From Ulota crispa (lineage: Eukaryota > Streptophyta > Bryopsida > Orthotrichales > Orthotrichaceae), in assembly GCA_963920765.1 (NCBI GenBank), contig OY987242.1, forward strand, positions 20,360,002-20,424,001: a DNA stretch of 64,000 nt, read 5' to 3'. The notes beneath the pieces are model-generated. The model saw only the letters and a program-made list of their open reading frames with translations, made no database searches and had not been told where the DNA came from. Below are positions 46,262 through 56,793 of the stretch, in pieces; position 1 is the stretch's first letter, and every line of letters begins with the position of its first letter. Both the position numbers and the translations under genes were made by a program.

Positions 46262-46661
46262 TTGTTATATGGAAATTGGGGGGTAAATTCTAGAATGATA
46301 TTTACCATCATCAAGTTGAATTTGAAAAAATTGAATTTAAATTTGGATTTAGAGACCTTGGTTTTATCTGCAACTATAAAGGAGGTCACAATTGAACAAC
46401 ATCCACTAGAAAAGCTTAGTTTTTTTTACAAACAAGGATAAAAGTAATAATTTATCCCCTAGTTAAGCTTTTTCATTGTGCATTATTCAATTAAAGCCTC
46501 AAACTGTGGTTCTAGACTAAATCGAGATCCCTAAATCCAAATTTGAATTTGAAAAATTTCAAGTTCAACTTTTGAACTTGTTGATGATAAATATTTAAAA
46601 TTTATCCCCCCCCCCCCCTCCATTTATACAATAAAGCTTGGGTGTGCCAATATCAATTCCC
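46262..46661. mobile_element. Foldback family F, copy 3 (left end eroded)
   Basis: Shares with copies 1 and 2 the order CCATCATCAAGTTGAATTTG, TTTGGATTTAGAGACC, a CACTAGAAAAGCTTAG-type segment, the AAGCTTTTTCATTG turn and the complementary arm. The right edge ends GGGTGTGCCAATATCAATTC, matching copy 2's edge. The left edge is not recognisable. A C-run of 14 at 46605-46618 interrupts the right arm. It directly abuts the TTAA that bounds E2. Confidence 0.7.
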
Positions 46662-46665
46662 TTAA

Positions 46666-47584
46666 CTCCTAAAGGACCATGGCCTTTATTTTGTCAAAAC
46701 ACTCAAAATTGCCACTTTTATGGCAAAGAGTAAAAAGTTTGGAAATTGGTCTTTTTGCATATCTAACCATAAGATCTTGTACTAGACTAGTATGAGAATG
46801 TGTCATACAAAACTCAAAAACTTTGACCACATAGATTGCAAGATATTTGTGTTTAAAAGTGCAAAAAACAAACTTTTTTTACACCGTGCATGACTATATT
46901 ATTTGACTTTGAACTTTTTTAACTTAAATTTTTTGCACCACAGAGTTTGGAACTTTATTTTTTTGTTGTGGGAAGTTGAGTTGGGAATCTTGGGAAATAA
47001 ATCAAAACAAAAAATATTTGATTTTCATTCTTAAAAAAACATTAGGTAGAAGAAGGTATGAAATTGAACAAAAACTCAAATTGTTAATAACCATGCAATG
47101 GAATTGAAACGCAATAATCCCAGTAGTGAGATTGTTCTAGAAAGAAAACTTCACCCTTTCCAACATTTAAAAAAAAAAATGTTAAACTTGCATTCAAAAA
47201 TGAAGTCTATAAGTTTTTTTTTCAAGAAAATGCTTGAATTGCCCAAAAAACAAGATTCTCCATAACTTTCTCATAACTAGTCCAAATGGAATGAATCAAA
47301 GCTTCAGATGTAAACAAAGATATAATTTATGAGAAGAAAACATTTAAAAAATATTTAAAGTTTTTGTAAGAAAAAAAATTGTTGCTTGGACTCCCCAAAT
47401 TTCTACTTATTTGGACATAACTTTTACTCCCTAGCATCAATTGGAATAAAAATTATATTCCCCAAAAACTAATATATTTTCCTACCTTCAAAAAAAGTTT
47501 CAAAAAATCAGAACAAAAATTGAGACTGTAGATACCTGCCCAAAATCCCTTTTACCACCCATAGGGACAATGGTCTTTTAGGGG
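46666..47584. mobile_element. TTAA-flanked non-autonomous element, copy E2 (919 bp)
   Basis: TTAA at 46662-46665 and at 47585-47588. Left end CTCCTAAAGGACCA; right end TGGTCTTTTAGGGG. It contains the family's GAATGAATCAAAGCTTCAGA-type segment in the orientation opposite to E1. AT-rich, no long frame. Confidence 0.8.
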
Positions 47585-47893
47585 TTAAAAAATCCCTTCT
47601 TTTGAATGTTTTTCGTATCTGGTCTTCTGTCTAGGGTTTCACCAAGTTTCCCAGTACTGTAGTTCACGAGTGTGTCAAGAGTTTTACGAGAGTTTTCCAG
47701 TTTCGTAGAAGCTGAGCAGTGACGCGTCCGAATGAGAGCTGCAAAGTGCAACTCCTTCGCAAGTGACAGGCAACTGCACGGAACAAGTTCTCATTCCGAG
47801 TGTCATTCTCGTACACAAAAGTACACAAGAAGACAACAGGAAACTTGCTTGATCGATCTCCGGTTAAGCCTCGCCTGATAAGCACCAGGCGCA
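47585..47893. other. Short GC-richer spacer, no supported gene
   Basis: The sequence after E2 starts with a CTAGGGTTTC motif reminiscent of plant 5' leaders, and a minus-strand 76-codon frame (47664-47894) is present. I see no domain or splice partner. It could be a relic of a gene end. Confidence 0.35.
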
Positions 47894-47901
47894 TTCATTT
47901 A

Positions 47902-48811
47902 GGGAATTGCTAGATCCACCACATGGCCCACCCGAGACAATGCGGGCCCCACCTTAGATCCCACCCAACTCATTTTTTTTCTGGCTTTTCAATTCAAGCA
48001 CTTGAAAATACAAAAATTAAATTGGTTTTTAACCGATTGACGTTAGTTTCACTCAACTTTTTTCACATTTCATTTGGCTAGTTTTTAATTGCTTCTCAGC
48101 TCTCCCTGTACATTATTTAGAAGTTCCTTACAAAAAAAAAGAAGGAATTAATATGGGCACACCCAAGGTTTGATATATGCACATCCCTTGGGGTGAATTT
48201 TAAATCTTTACCATCAAAAAGCTGAATTTGAAAATTTTGATTTTAGATTTGGACTTAGAAACCTTAATTTAGTTTAGAGCCATAAAGGAGGTTACAATTG
48301 AATAACACCCAATGTAAAAGCTTAGCTAGGGGGGGGAATATTACTTTTACTTTTGTTTGTTTAAAAAAATAAGCTTTTACATTGGGTGTTATTCAATTGT
48401 AACCTCCTTTATGGCTCTAGACAAAATCAAGGTCTCTAAGTCCAAATCTAAAATCAAAGTTTTCAAATTTCAGCTTTTTGATGGTAAAAATCTAAAATTT
48501 ACCCTAAGGGATGTGCATATATCAAACCTTGGGTGTGCCCATATTAATTCCTTCTTTTTTCTGTAAGGAACTTCTAAATATTGTACAGAGAGAGCCAAGA
48601 AGCAATTAAAAACTAGCCAAATGAAATGTGAAAAAAGTTGAATGAAACTAACATCAATTGGTTAAAAATCAATTTAATTTTTGTATTTTTAGGTGTTTGG
48701 ATTGAAAAGCCAGAAAAAATGAGTTGGGTGGGGTCTAAGGTGGGGCCCGTGGTGTCTTGGGCGGGCCATGTGGTGGATCTAGCAAAAATTGTGGTGTATA
48801 TAGCAATTCCC
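47902..48811. mobile_element. 910-bp palindromic foldback element with perfect 8-bp target duplication
   Basis: TTCATTTA is present at 47894-47901 and again at 48812-48819. The ends are GGGAATTGC and GCAATTCCC. The arms continue as a near-perfect inverted repeat to the middle, with indels few in number; one is an extra stretch of roughly 20 bp near the right end. The outer arms (about 240-260 bp each) include CCACCACATGGCCC, CCAACTCATTTTTT, CACATTTCATTTGGCTAG and AGAAGTTCCTTACA. The central 408 bp (48144-48551) is a family F palindrome. Known: 8-bp duplications are typical of hAT elements, and very long terminal repeats of foldback-type elements. Superfamily assignment is inference. No coding capacity. 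Confidence 0.9.
48144..48551. repeat. Family F palindrome at the centre of the 910-bp foldback
   Basis: Edges GGAATTAATATGGGCACACC and its complement. Internal blocks (CCATCAAAAAGCTGAATTTG, TTTGGACTTAGAAACC, CACCCAATGTAAAAGCTTA) match copies at 42870 and 46262, neither of which has the outer arms of the 910-bp element. The turn lies near 48330-48360 around a GGGGGGG run. Confidence 0.85.
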
Positions 48812-48819
48812 TTCATTTA

Positions 48820-50002
48820 TCATTCACTGCCCAATTGAGAAAGAGGTGCCTTACAATAACTTGACTAAACTCTCCAATTCAATTGCCTACACTAGCACCA
48901 CCTTCCATTAACCCTTTAACAACCTTGGTCGATTTTGGGGGTGGGCAATCCTTTGTATTTTCATTTGGAGGACATTTTAGGGTTATTGAATATAGATGTC
49001 TATCACAAATTTGATCGTACAAATGGAAGTATCTTGTAGCGTTTAGTGTTATGCATCATGAATTATGCTCAAGCTTTAGTTGTTATGGTCATCTTTTTGC
49101 ATTTATTGGTATATTTTCAGTGAGTACTCTTTTAATTTTTTCAACCATCTAGCCACATGCCACCTCAGATTGGCATGGTTATTGTCCTAAACTCTGCACT
49201 TTCCAATTCCCCAAACCCGTCCCCTTTGCCATGTCATCAAATTCCTTAACATGCTCTCTCTACAAACTGAAAAGAGTCAAAATCAACCAGGAACTGGTCG
49301 AGCAGCCCTTAATGGGTTAAGTTACCTGAGAACCACCGCAGTGCAAAGCAAGAAAGCAAGCATCGAATGCTACCAACTGTGGCTAGATTTAGCAGACCAT
49401 GTGAACATCACATTGTTAAAGTTAAATGGCAGTTTGAGCAGTGGGTTAGCCACGTGAGCTAGAAACGAAGACTCTCCACTTAGGATTGGGATCACTTGTG
49501 AGCATGGCGGGGGGCGTTACGTGGAGGTGAAGATTGCCGGCAGCTGGACAGCTTCTACGGAAAGTCCTGAAAAGGAAGGCCATGCTGGAGTGCGGTTTGA
49601 TGGCGCTCGGAAGGGAGGCAGCCATAGCATGGAGTCCAAGGGATATCTGATATCCATGGCATTGGCAGGGACCCAGAAAGTGAAAGAGAAAGAGAAAGAG
49701 GAAAAGAGCATACTGCACCGAAGCCAGTTCTGCTTGGAGACGAGTCCACGTAAACGACTTACCTGGGGGACACGTCAGCGAGCTTTCCACTTGGCGTGGC
49801 CTTGGTCTCGGTCCTCATGCCCTGAATGCCTGATGGATAGTTCTGTTGCGTTGCTGGCGAGTGGCGACTTCCGGCAGACTTGACTTGCATGTGCAGGCCC
49901 GGGTTGGCCCAGTCCACGCCTGCCGTCGATTGTTTACCGGGGCTGGTTAAAGTAGATTTCCACATGGGAAAACGCAAGTTTCACTCATCCTTAACCCATT
50001 AA
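48820..50002. other. Spacer with a GC-richer island at 49440-49960, no supported gene
   Basis: The island holds overlapping frames on both strands (for example 49521-49883 plus, 49446-49790 minus) and a GAGAAA microsatellite near 49683. None has a recognisable domain. A TGACGTGTCCCC-like and CACGTGAG-type palindrome occur. It may be a gene relic or an unrelated GC-rich insertion. Confidence 0.4.
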
Positions 50003-50243
50003 CCCCTGAGCGCCCAGACTTGAAACCAAGAAAACTAGACCTACTTGCAATCAAAGTATCCCTGTGGACTGAAAAATACAATCTTGTAGATTGAACCATA
50101 TAAATTATTAGTAAAAAGCATCTCCATTGTGATGGGCTTGGTTGGAGTTGATCTGACCACAGGAGCAATGAGATAACATCAGTCAAACTTATGTTGACCC
50201 AACTTTTGGAGAGACAGTATACTATCTCCTAAGCGCTCAGGGG
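50003..50243. mobile_element. Short TTAA-type element, copy E7 (241 bp)
   Basis: TTAA at 49999-50002 on the left and TTTA on the right. Ends CCCCTGAGCGCCCAG and the complement CTAAGCGCTCAGGGG. The ends resemble E8 (CCCCCCGAGCGTCC) more than E1. Confidence 0.65.
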
Positions 50244-50839
50244 TTTAGGTTTGGTCGACCAGTTTCAGGTTGATTTTGACTCTTTTTAGGGAGTAGGGAG
50301 AGCATGTCAAGGAATTTGGGATGTGGCAAAGGGACAAGTGTAGACAATTAGGAGCCCTATAGCTTGGAACAAAAATCAAGTTTAGCTGAGCTGCCACGTG
50401 GTCAGGGCATTGGAAACACTCAAGAAGTATTGGCTGCCAAAATACATGAATGAGTGTAGAAAGATGGTCATAAAAAGTAAAGATCAAGTACTTGTATGCA
50501 TTACCAAGAATCCAAGTTTTCCCTAAACCCATCATCACCCTAAAGAATTGCCATGTGGTTCATTAAGTAACAAGAAAGAACAATCCATAAAGAAATATGA
50601 TTCACCATCATAGAGACCGCCATATTTGTACGAAAGCACATACATGCACATTTAAACCTACCTGCAAAAAAAATCAAACATAAAAAAAATGATGCATACC
50701 CATAAACCATGCATGACATTGCCATTCTTACAGTTGGATCTTCTATAGGCATTTATATAATTTGTTAATATGAGTTTTTCCAAATCACCAGAAAAGGTCT
50801 TGCCCACCCCAAAATCAACCACGGACCTTAATGGGTTAA

Positions 50840-51714
50840 CCTCTAAAGGACCAAGACTATGTTTTATAAAAACAACACTCAGCATGGGTCGTTTTGTTAG
50901 CAGAAGAAAAAAAATTGGGAAATTAACTCTTGGTGCAATTAATTGTAGGATCTAGTATAAGACTACTTCATTATGATATGGTTAAAAGTTGAAAGATATT
51001 TATTGTGTAAAGTGTGAGATTATAAGTTTTGAAGCGAGAGATGGTTTTTTGGGGGGCACTCAAAAAAATCAGCTCTAATTTGGGGTGGCTTTTGCATTAG
51101 TAAAGTTCACCTTTTTGGTTGTGTTTTTTCAGAGTTACTTTTTTAATAGAGCATGGTCATATGCCTAAATTTTTTCATAATATTTTGAATTGGGGAACAC
51201 ATATGAAAAAATTAGAACAAGAGACTAGCTTCAAGAAAATTCTCACACAAAGTTATTTTTTCAACAATTTTTGGCTTCTAACATACAAAAATGTTTTCAA
51301 AATGTGAAAAATAAAGCTTTATGTTTTAGCTAGCTTCAAAGGAGGGGAAAAAATATAGGCCAAAAATTGTAGCTTTGACAAGCTTGATCAACATAGAAGG
51401 TGAAGTAAAGGGCATTAAGCAAAAACAATTGGCTTTCAAGGAATGAGTTTGGATCAAACTTGATAAAGAGATATCTTTGCCCTTCAACCTTTGGGCAAAA
51501 TCTTGCAATTTCAACTATAGTGAAAATACATGTGTTCAAGCTTCCCTTATAGGAAAAAAACAACATATTAGGCCATAGCTTTCTACTCATAAATTCAAAT
51601 GTCATGAAATTTAGTGCATATGAAAAAGATTCCTTATCCTCGCCTTCTATTCAAATTTCAGCCTAAAACATGGAAATTTGCAATCACACGTACTTGCCCA
51701 AAGCTGCTATGTTG

Positions 51715-51769
<55 letters not shown>

Positions 51770-51788
51770 TAGCTCGGTCCTTTGGGGG
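50840..51788. mobile_element. TTAA-flanked non-autonomous element, copy E3 (949 bp)
   Basis: TTAA at 50836-50839 and 51789-51792. Left end CCTCTAAAGGACCAA; right end GGTCCTTTGGGGG. It includes a pure A-run of 51 bp at 51717-51767 close to the right end. AT-rich interior without a long frame. Confidence 0.78.
51717..51767 (+). repeat. A-run of 51 bp inside element E3
   Basis: An uninterrupted homopolymer close to the right end of E3. Such length is prone to sequencing and assembly error, so the true length may differ. Confidence 0.9.
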
Positions 51789-51871
51789 TTAATTATAATG
51801 AATGAAATTGCCCTTAAGTTCAAACACAAACCCAGTCTTAGATCTCTACTCTTCTTTTCTTTGCTTCCTTA

Positions 51872-52207
51872 GAGCATCTCCATTGTTGCTTGTCACCACG
51901 CTTGTCACACTTGGCTCGCTCAAAGGTTCCCATTTATTTTTAATGGGCCCTAAACTCCTCAATCTCCACCATGCTTTTCAAAAAGATAGGCCTTGCTCTT
52001 CAATATGCAGCAGCATAATAGTCAATTGACCAATCATCAAGTAGAGTATAGGATAAAGTTCATTGAACTTACAATAGATAGTGATTTCAAATATTATTAA
52101 TTGACAAGCTTAATTTGAGTGTCAAGAGAACATTTTGAGGGGTTTTGAGCACTTATCATCCAAGTATTGCTGGTGTCAAATCCTTGCTTGTAATAGTGAG
52201 AATGCTC
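51872..52207. mobile_element. Tourist/PIF-Harbinger-like MITE, family H copy 2 (336 bp)
   Basis: TTA on both sides (51869-51871 and 52208-52210). Ends GAGCATCTCCATTG and the complement GAGAATGCTC. Shares the ends of copy 1 at 45674; interiors differ considerably. Confidence 0.75.
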
Positions 52208-52469
52208 TTAGGAGTAACATTTTATGCTCTCCTAAATCATAATACTCAAGAACAACAAACAAGTGCAACTTCATTTGTTTTTTCTAAGTTTTACAATAAT
52301 ACTGGGTGAGCATGGAAGTTCTCCCTAGGATTAAGCTCTCATTGATTTCTCAATTAAAAAGACTCTAAAGTTTTTAATAGTATAGTCACATAGCCATGTT
52401 TTTACTTCTTTCTATCTTTACCACTTATATTGCTCCAACATGTCACTATTCCTTATCAAGTGCAATTAA

Positions 52470-53420
52470 CCCCTAAAGGACCAATTGTCCCCTTGCAGGA
52501 CAAATGGATTTTGGGCATGTACCTACAACTAATCTACTTTTTGTGATTTTTTGAAACTTTTATTGAAGGTGGGGAATTCAAAGACCTACATGGGCATCTA
52601 AATTTGTCTTCATTCCGACATTTATTGAAGAAGTTATGCATGAATTTTTGAAAAAGGGCAAGGGCGGGCAGCCCAAAAAAAATTGAAATTGCAATTTTTT
52701 AAAATTAAAATCTAAAATTGGTTCTTTAGATTTATACAAATGTGTGAATCTTTAAATCATTCAATTTTAATTGATGAGATGAAAGTTATGAGAAGTTTTA
52801 GTTTGCGGGTAGGTGTAGGACTCCCAAACCTCCATTCTATTTTGCCTTTTGTAAAAAAAATTGCTTTTCTTTTTTGAGCTCTTTGTGATTTTTTTTTTTT
52901 GATTTTTTTTTTCCAAGTTGTAGTAGACTAAGATTCCTTGGTTTTCACCATTTGGATTAAAGTAATTTAGATTTCTCAATTTTACATAAATTCTCCAATT
53001 TTGCCTAGCATATATGCAAGTTTCATGGCCTTACGGCATTGCAAGATTTTACAAAGTATGATCCACACCTCCAAATTCATTTGAAAATTTTCCCACACAT
53101 ATCTAACTTGGTCTTTTACATGGAAAAAATAAACCTCAACTTTGTGTAGAGCAATTTTTTTGATATAGGAGCCACCAAAGGCTCCTAAAATTTTTGGCAC
53201 CAAGGAAAAATACTTTTTTTTCCACTTCAAATGTCAACATCTCACCCCTCTACTTCTAGATTGAGCTGATATTTTTCCCACAAGTACCTCCCATAGTTTA
53301 AGGCAAGATCTTATATTTGAATTTTCAAAAAAAACTTTTTTTCCTACCTTTTTACTCATTCTCCCAAAAATGGCAGTTTTCAGTGATTTTCATAGAGAAA
53401 AGGGCTTGGTCCTTTAGGGG
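52470..53420. mobile_element. TTAA-type non-autonomous element, copy E4 (951 bp)
   Basis: TTAA at 52466-52469; the right flank reads TTAT (53421-53424), one base off. The ends CCCCTAAAGGACCAA and TTGGTCCTTTAGGGG are perfect inverted repeats of 15 bp or more. Its left third (TTTTGTGATTTTTTGAAAC, GGTGGGGAATTCAAAG-like) closely matches E6 at 63600. Confidence 0.8.
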
Positions 53421-53774
53421 TTATAACTCTCGAACGATCATGTCATGCTCATCAACATTCACCAACACCTCCTTTGACTTGAAATTGCTTTCTAAAATCT
53501 GGAAGCATGTCAATTGTCAATCCCTCCAGTTGCCTTGAGCCACTCAGGGGAGCAATGCTTGTTTTTGTAAGGCGTTTCCACAATTAGGCATCATTCCTAT
53601 AAGAGTACAGTGAAATTGCAAAAAAAAAAACACGTGTCACTGTTTTAATGCTTATTGAGTTACTTAATGATGATAATCATATGACTTATAACTTTGAACT
53701 AAGTATCAAAGGACAATATTGGGCTCTTATCCAATCTATTGTACTTTTTATCTCAATGCTAAAATAAAGGTAGT

Positions 53775-54125
53775 GGGGAAATTACAAAATGAGTAACAAA
53801 AATTAAAGAAATTACAGTATGGGTAACGATTTGAAAGTAATTACAATTTGGGTAACAAAATCTGATAACCTCAATGGATTTTATAATTGTTGAGGATGCA
53901 AACTGTTGAAACTGGCATTACTTGTCATTGGTCATGATCCTTGTTCTTTCAATCGCAATTTGTCGCGACCCTTGCTTGCATCTAGCAGTCAATGTTTGCT
54001 AGCACTCTCAACAATTACAAAATCTACTAAAGTTATCAGATTTTGTTACCCAAACTGTAATTACTTTCAAATCATTACCCATACTGTAATGTCTTTGGTT
54101 TTTGTTATCATTTTGTAATTTCCCC
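53775..54125. mobile_element. MITE family J (351 bp, long terminal repeats)
   Basis: Terminal inverted repeats of about 110 bp: GGGGAAATTACAAAATGA on the left and its complement on the right, with internal ATTACAGTATGGGTAACGAT, GTAATTACAATTTGGGTAAC and AAAATCTGATAAC echoed on the other arm. The arms contain three related ATTACA..GGGTAAC units. No clear target duplication was recognised. Single copy in this window. Confidence 0.8.
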
Positions 54126-56610
54126 AATATAAATTGGACTCGATAACTTTATGTGTTTGAATGTCAATAATACTAACATCGTATAATTTGAGATTGACTT
54201 GGTTGAAACTAAAACCATTAATTAATAGAATATTTTGTCAAAATCTTTGTTAATGACAAGATAAAGAACCTGAGGATGTTGTCCGCAGATCTACCGTATC
54301 TTATGTTTACTCATGGATTGATAATAGAATTGGAGTAAAGTGGTGATAGTCTTGTAAACTTGCAGTGGCTTTCACAAAAATAATTCTATGATTTAATACG
54401 TATTTCAAAATTGTTTGACTACCATTTTCCTTTGTTTCGTACATTTCAAACTTCAAAACCTTCTGTCTTCTTTTCTCAATTTTAATATATGAAAGAGTTT
54501 AAATCTGATATGCAATTTGAGCATGTAGAAACGCAAGGGTTAAAATGGCTAGTTTTGTTTTGCAAGGTTTTGATACCTTCTTTAACTAATCTTGGCTAAA
54601 TGTTATGCAGTAGAAAATTTGCGGAAGACAATGAAATGTTCTAAGTTGATAATCTGGAGAAAAAGAAACATTGTTTGTGATTTACCTTGAGTTGATGGAA
54701 ATAAATCCCAGTTGAGATGACCTACCGGCATGACTTTGGAGAAGCTGCATTGGAGTTAAAGTGTAATGGTAGTGTGCTCTAAACCGACACTTTAGTGCTT
54801 GTCTGCCTTTTCATGGGCATTCCCGGATAGGAAGATTATTTGTGTAATTTTCAGACATAGAAATATAGATGTCAAATGCAACACATTTTTTTAATATTTT
54901 TTGAAGCATTGTTGAATTGTTTACAAGGTAGATATTTATTTGCGACTTGTAGATCTCCCCAAAATCCATTCCCTTGCAACTTGTGAAGAGATGAGGCTAA
55001 ATAGAGGAGTATGACTAAAGAGGTCCATTCAAGGACCACTTCAAATCCTTTCTTGAGCTACCTATAAAGGCGTATATATGAGAGGGTTGCAATTTGAGCA
55101 CACTACCTTATTTAACCAAGTGAAGAGAAGTGAAGTGAAAACTAAATCCAAGCCCAAGCTAGAAAAAGGAAAAAACTGAAGTACCACCATAGGAAGGAAT
55201 CAACAAGTGTGGAAAATAATATAAATATAAATTTAAAAAAGCTTAGCCTTTCGTATTTTGGGTCTGAATTGGGAGTTGAAGGATTGTTTACTGGTTAAAA
55301 GTAATGAGAGGAGGTTCTTTCTGTCATCAAATTGTCTTAAGATCAAATTGGGAAAAAATCTAACACATATTTGTAGAATCCTACCTAATAACCTCTCTTG
55401 ATCAAACTTAATTTATAAAATCATAAATATTTAAATTTATCAATTCCTTGCATCAATGGTTTTTGACAAACTGAAAAAAACAGAATAAATCCTTGCGAAG
55501 AGCTTTTAGTAAATGACATCCAAAAATCTCTCAATCACCATGGATGTGTGCAAGTTCATATTTGTCAATTGGGATGATGATCAAGATGTGCGGCTAGCTT
55601 TTCATTAAATTGAGTCATCTCCATGGAGTTTGAGAGTCCAAATTTAATTTGGATGCATTGTATACTATTAAAAAGTTTTCAAAATACATTTCTTCAGTAG
55701 TATATTGTGTGTCTCATTTGGTTGTAAATTTCTGTTTTTGGTACCAAAAAAGCAAGTTGTAATATATAGTAATGGTGAGCTTATATTGCAAGTCAACTTC
55801 AATTTGATGAAAGTACACATTGGTAAATATTTTTGCAAAAACCCGTATTTAAGTATGAATTCGCTTTAGCAGTTTTTTTTTTTAAATTTCTCTTGTCAAT
55901 GTTGACAATTAATCTCAACCGTAAGCTAATTTACGGATCAAACTTTTGAAATATAGTTGAATTTTTATTTGAACTTTTGGAAAATATTTCTACGACTTCA
56001 AACATAATAGACCATACAAATTGATATAATTCCAAGGCTTATTGTTTTTGTTATTTTTGAAATTATACATGCATATAGATTACATATGCACAATCAACTT
56101 CTATGCATGCTTTAAAAATCGAATGCTTCATTTGGTTTTCATTTGGTTACACAGTACAAACTCAAGATGATAAGAATGCAATTAGTTTAGGAACAAACAT
56201 GTTTCTCTTTGAAATTGTCAAACACGTCATTTCAATAAGTTAGAAAATATAAAAAGTTGTGAGAATCTTACGGGAAACTCCCACAATAATTTAAATACAT
56301 AGCAAATGCCCATAAAGGATGGCCTATTGAATTCTCAATAACATCTTGTCTGTTATTCTATCGAGTCAAATTATTTGGCTTTGTCTACTTTCACATTGTC
56401 AAGAATTATTTATCAGTAAATCTACAGCTTATAGGGTCCTAAAAAAATTCAAAAAAATAAATCACACATACATGCAAAACATGTTTGTTTATATTTGTGT
56501 ATGCATGTATCATTTTAATGAATATTACCCCAATTAATAATGCATTGCAAATCAATATTTTATGAAAATAGCACTCTATGGTTCAAGTATTGATAAAACT
56601 AAAAGACTCT
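54126..56610. other. AT-rich spacer, no gene seen
   Basis: No recognisable coding or repeat feature. Frames are short and of AT-rich composition. Confidence 0.55.
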
Positions 56611-56790
56611 CACTAGTAGAAAAACGGCAATAAACAACTAGGTCAAAAAAACTGCACAACAATTGCACAAGTGTAATTGAGGTTCTTTATAGTTGTTGTA
56701 TAATTGAGACATTTTATAGTTGTTGTATAGTTGTGTACTCGTTGTGCAGTTATTGCGACCTAGTCAATTATTGCCGTGTCTCTACTAGTG
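56611..56790. mobile_element. Miniature CACTA (En/Spm) element, 180 bp
   Basis: Starts CACTAGTAGAAAAACGGCAA and ends in the complement TCTACTAGTG, flanked by TCT at 56608-56610 and 56791-56793. A 3-bp duplication with CACTA..TAGTG ends is diagnostic for the CACTA superfamily. The inner repeat includes CAACTAGGTC with its complement, and TTGTACAACT-like stems. Confidence 0.88.
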
Positions 56791-56793
56791 TCT

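Noticed and set aside
49446..49883. Overlapping 114- and 120-codon frames near 49.6 kb
   Set aside because: Frames are open on both strands because of GC content and a GAGAAA repeat; no family resemblance or splice partner.
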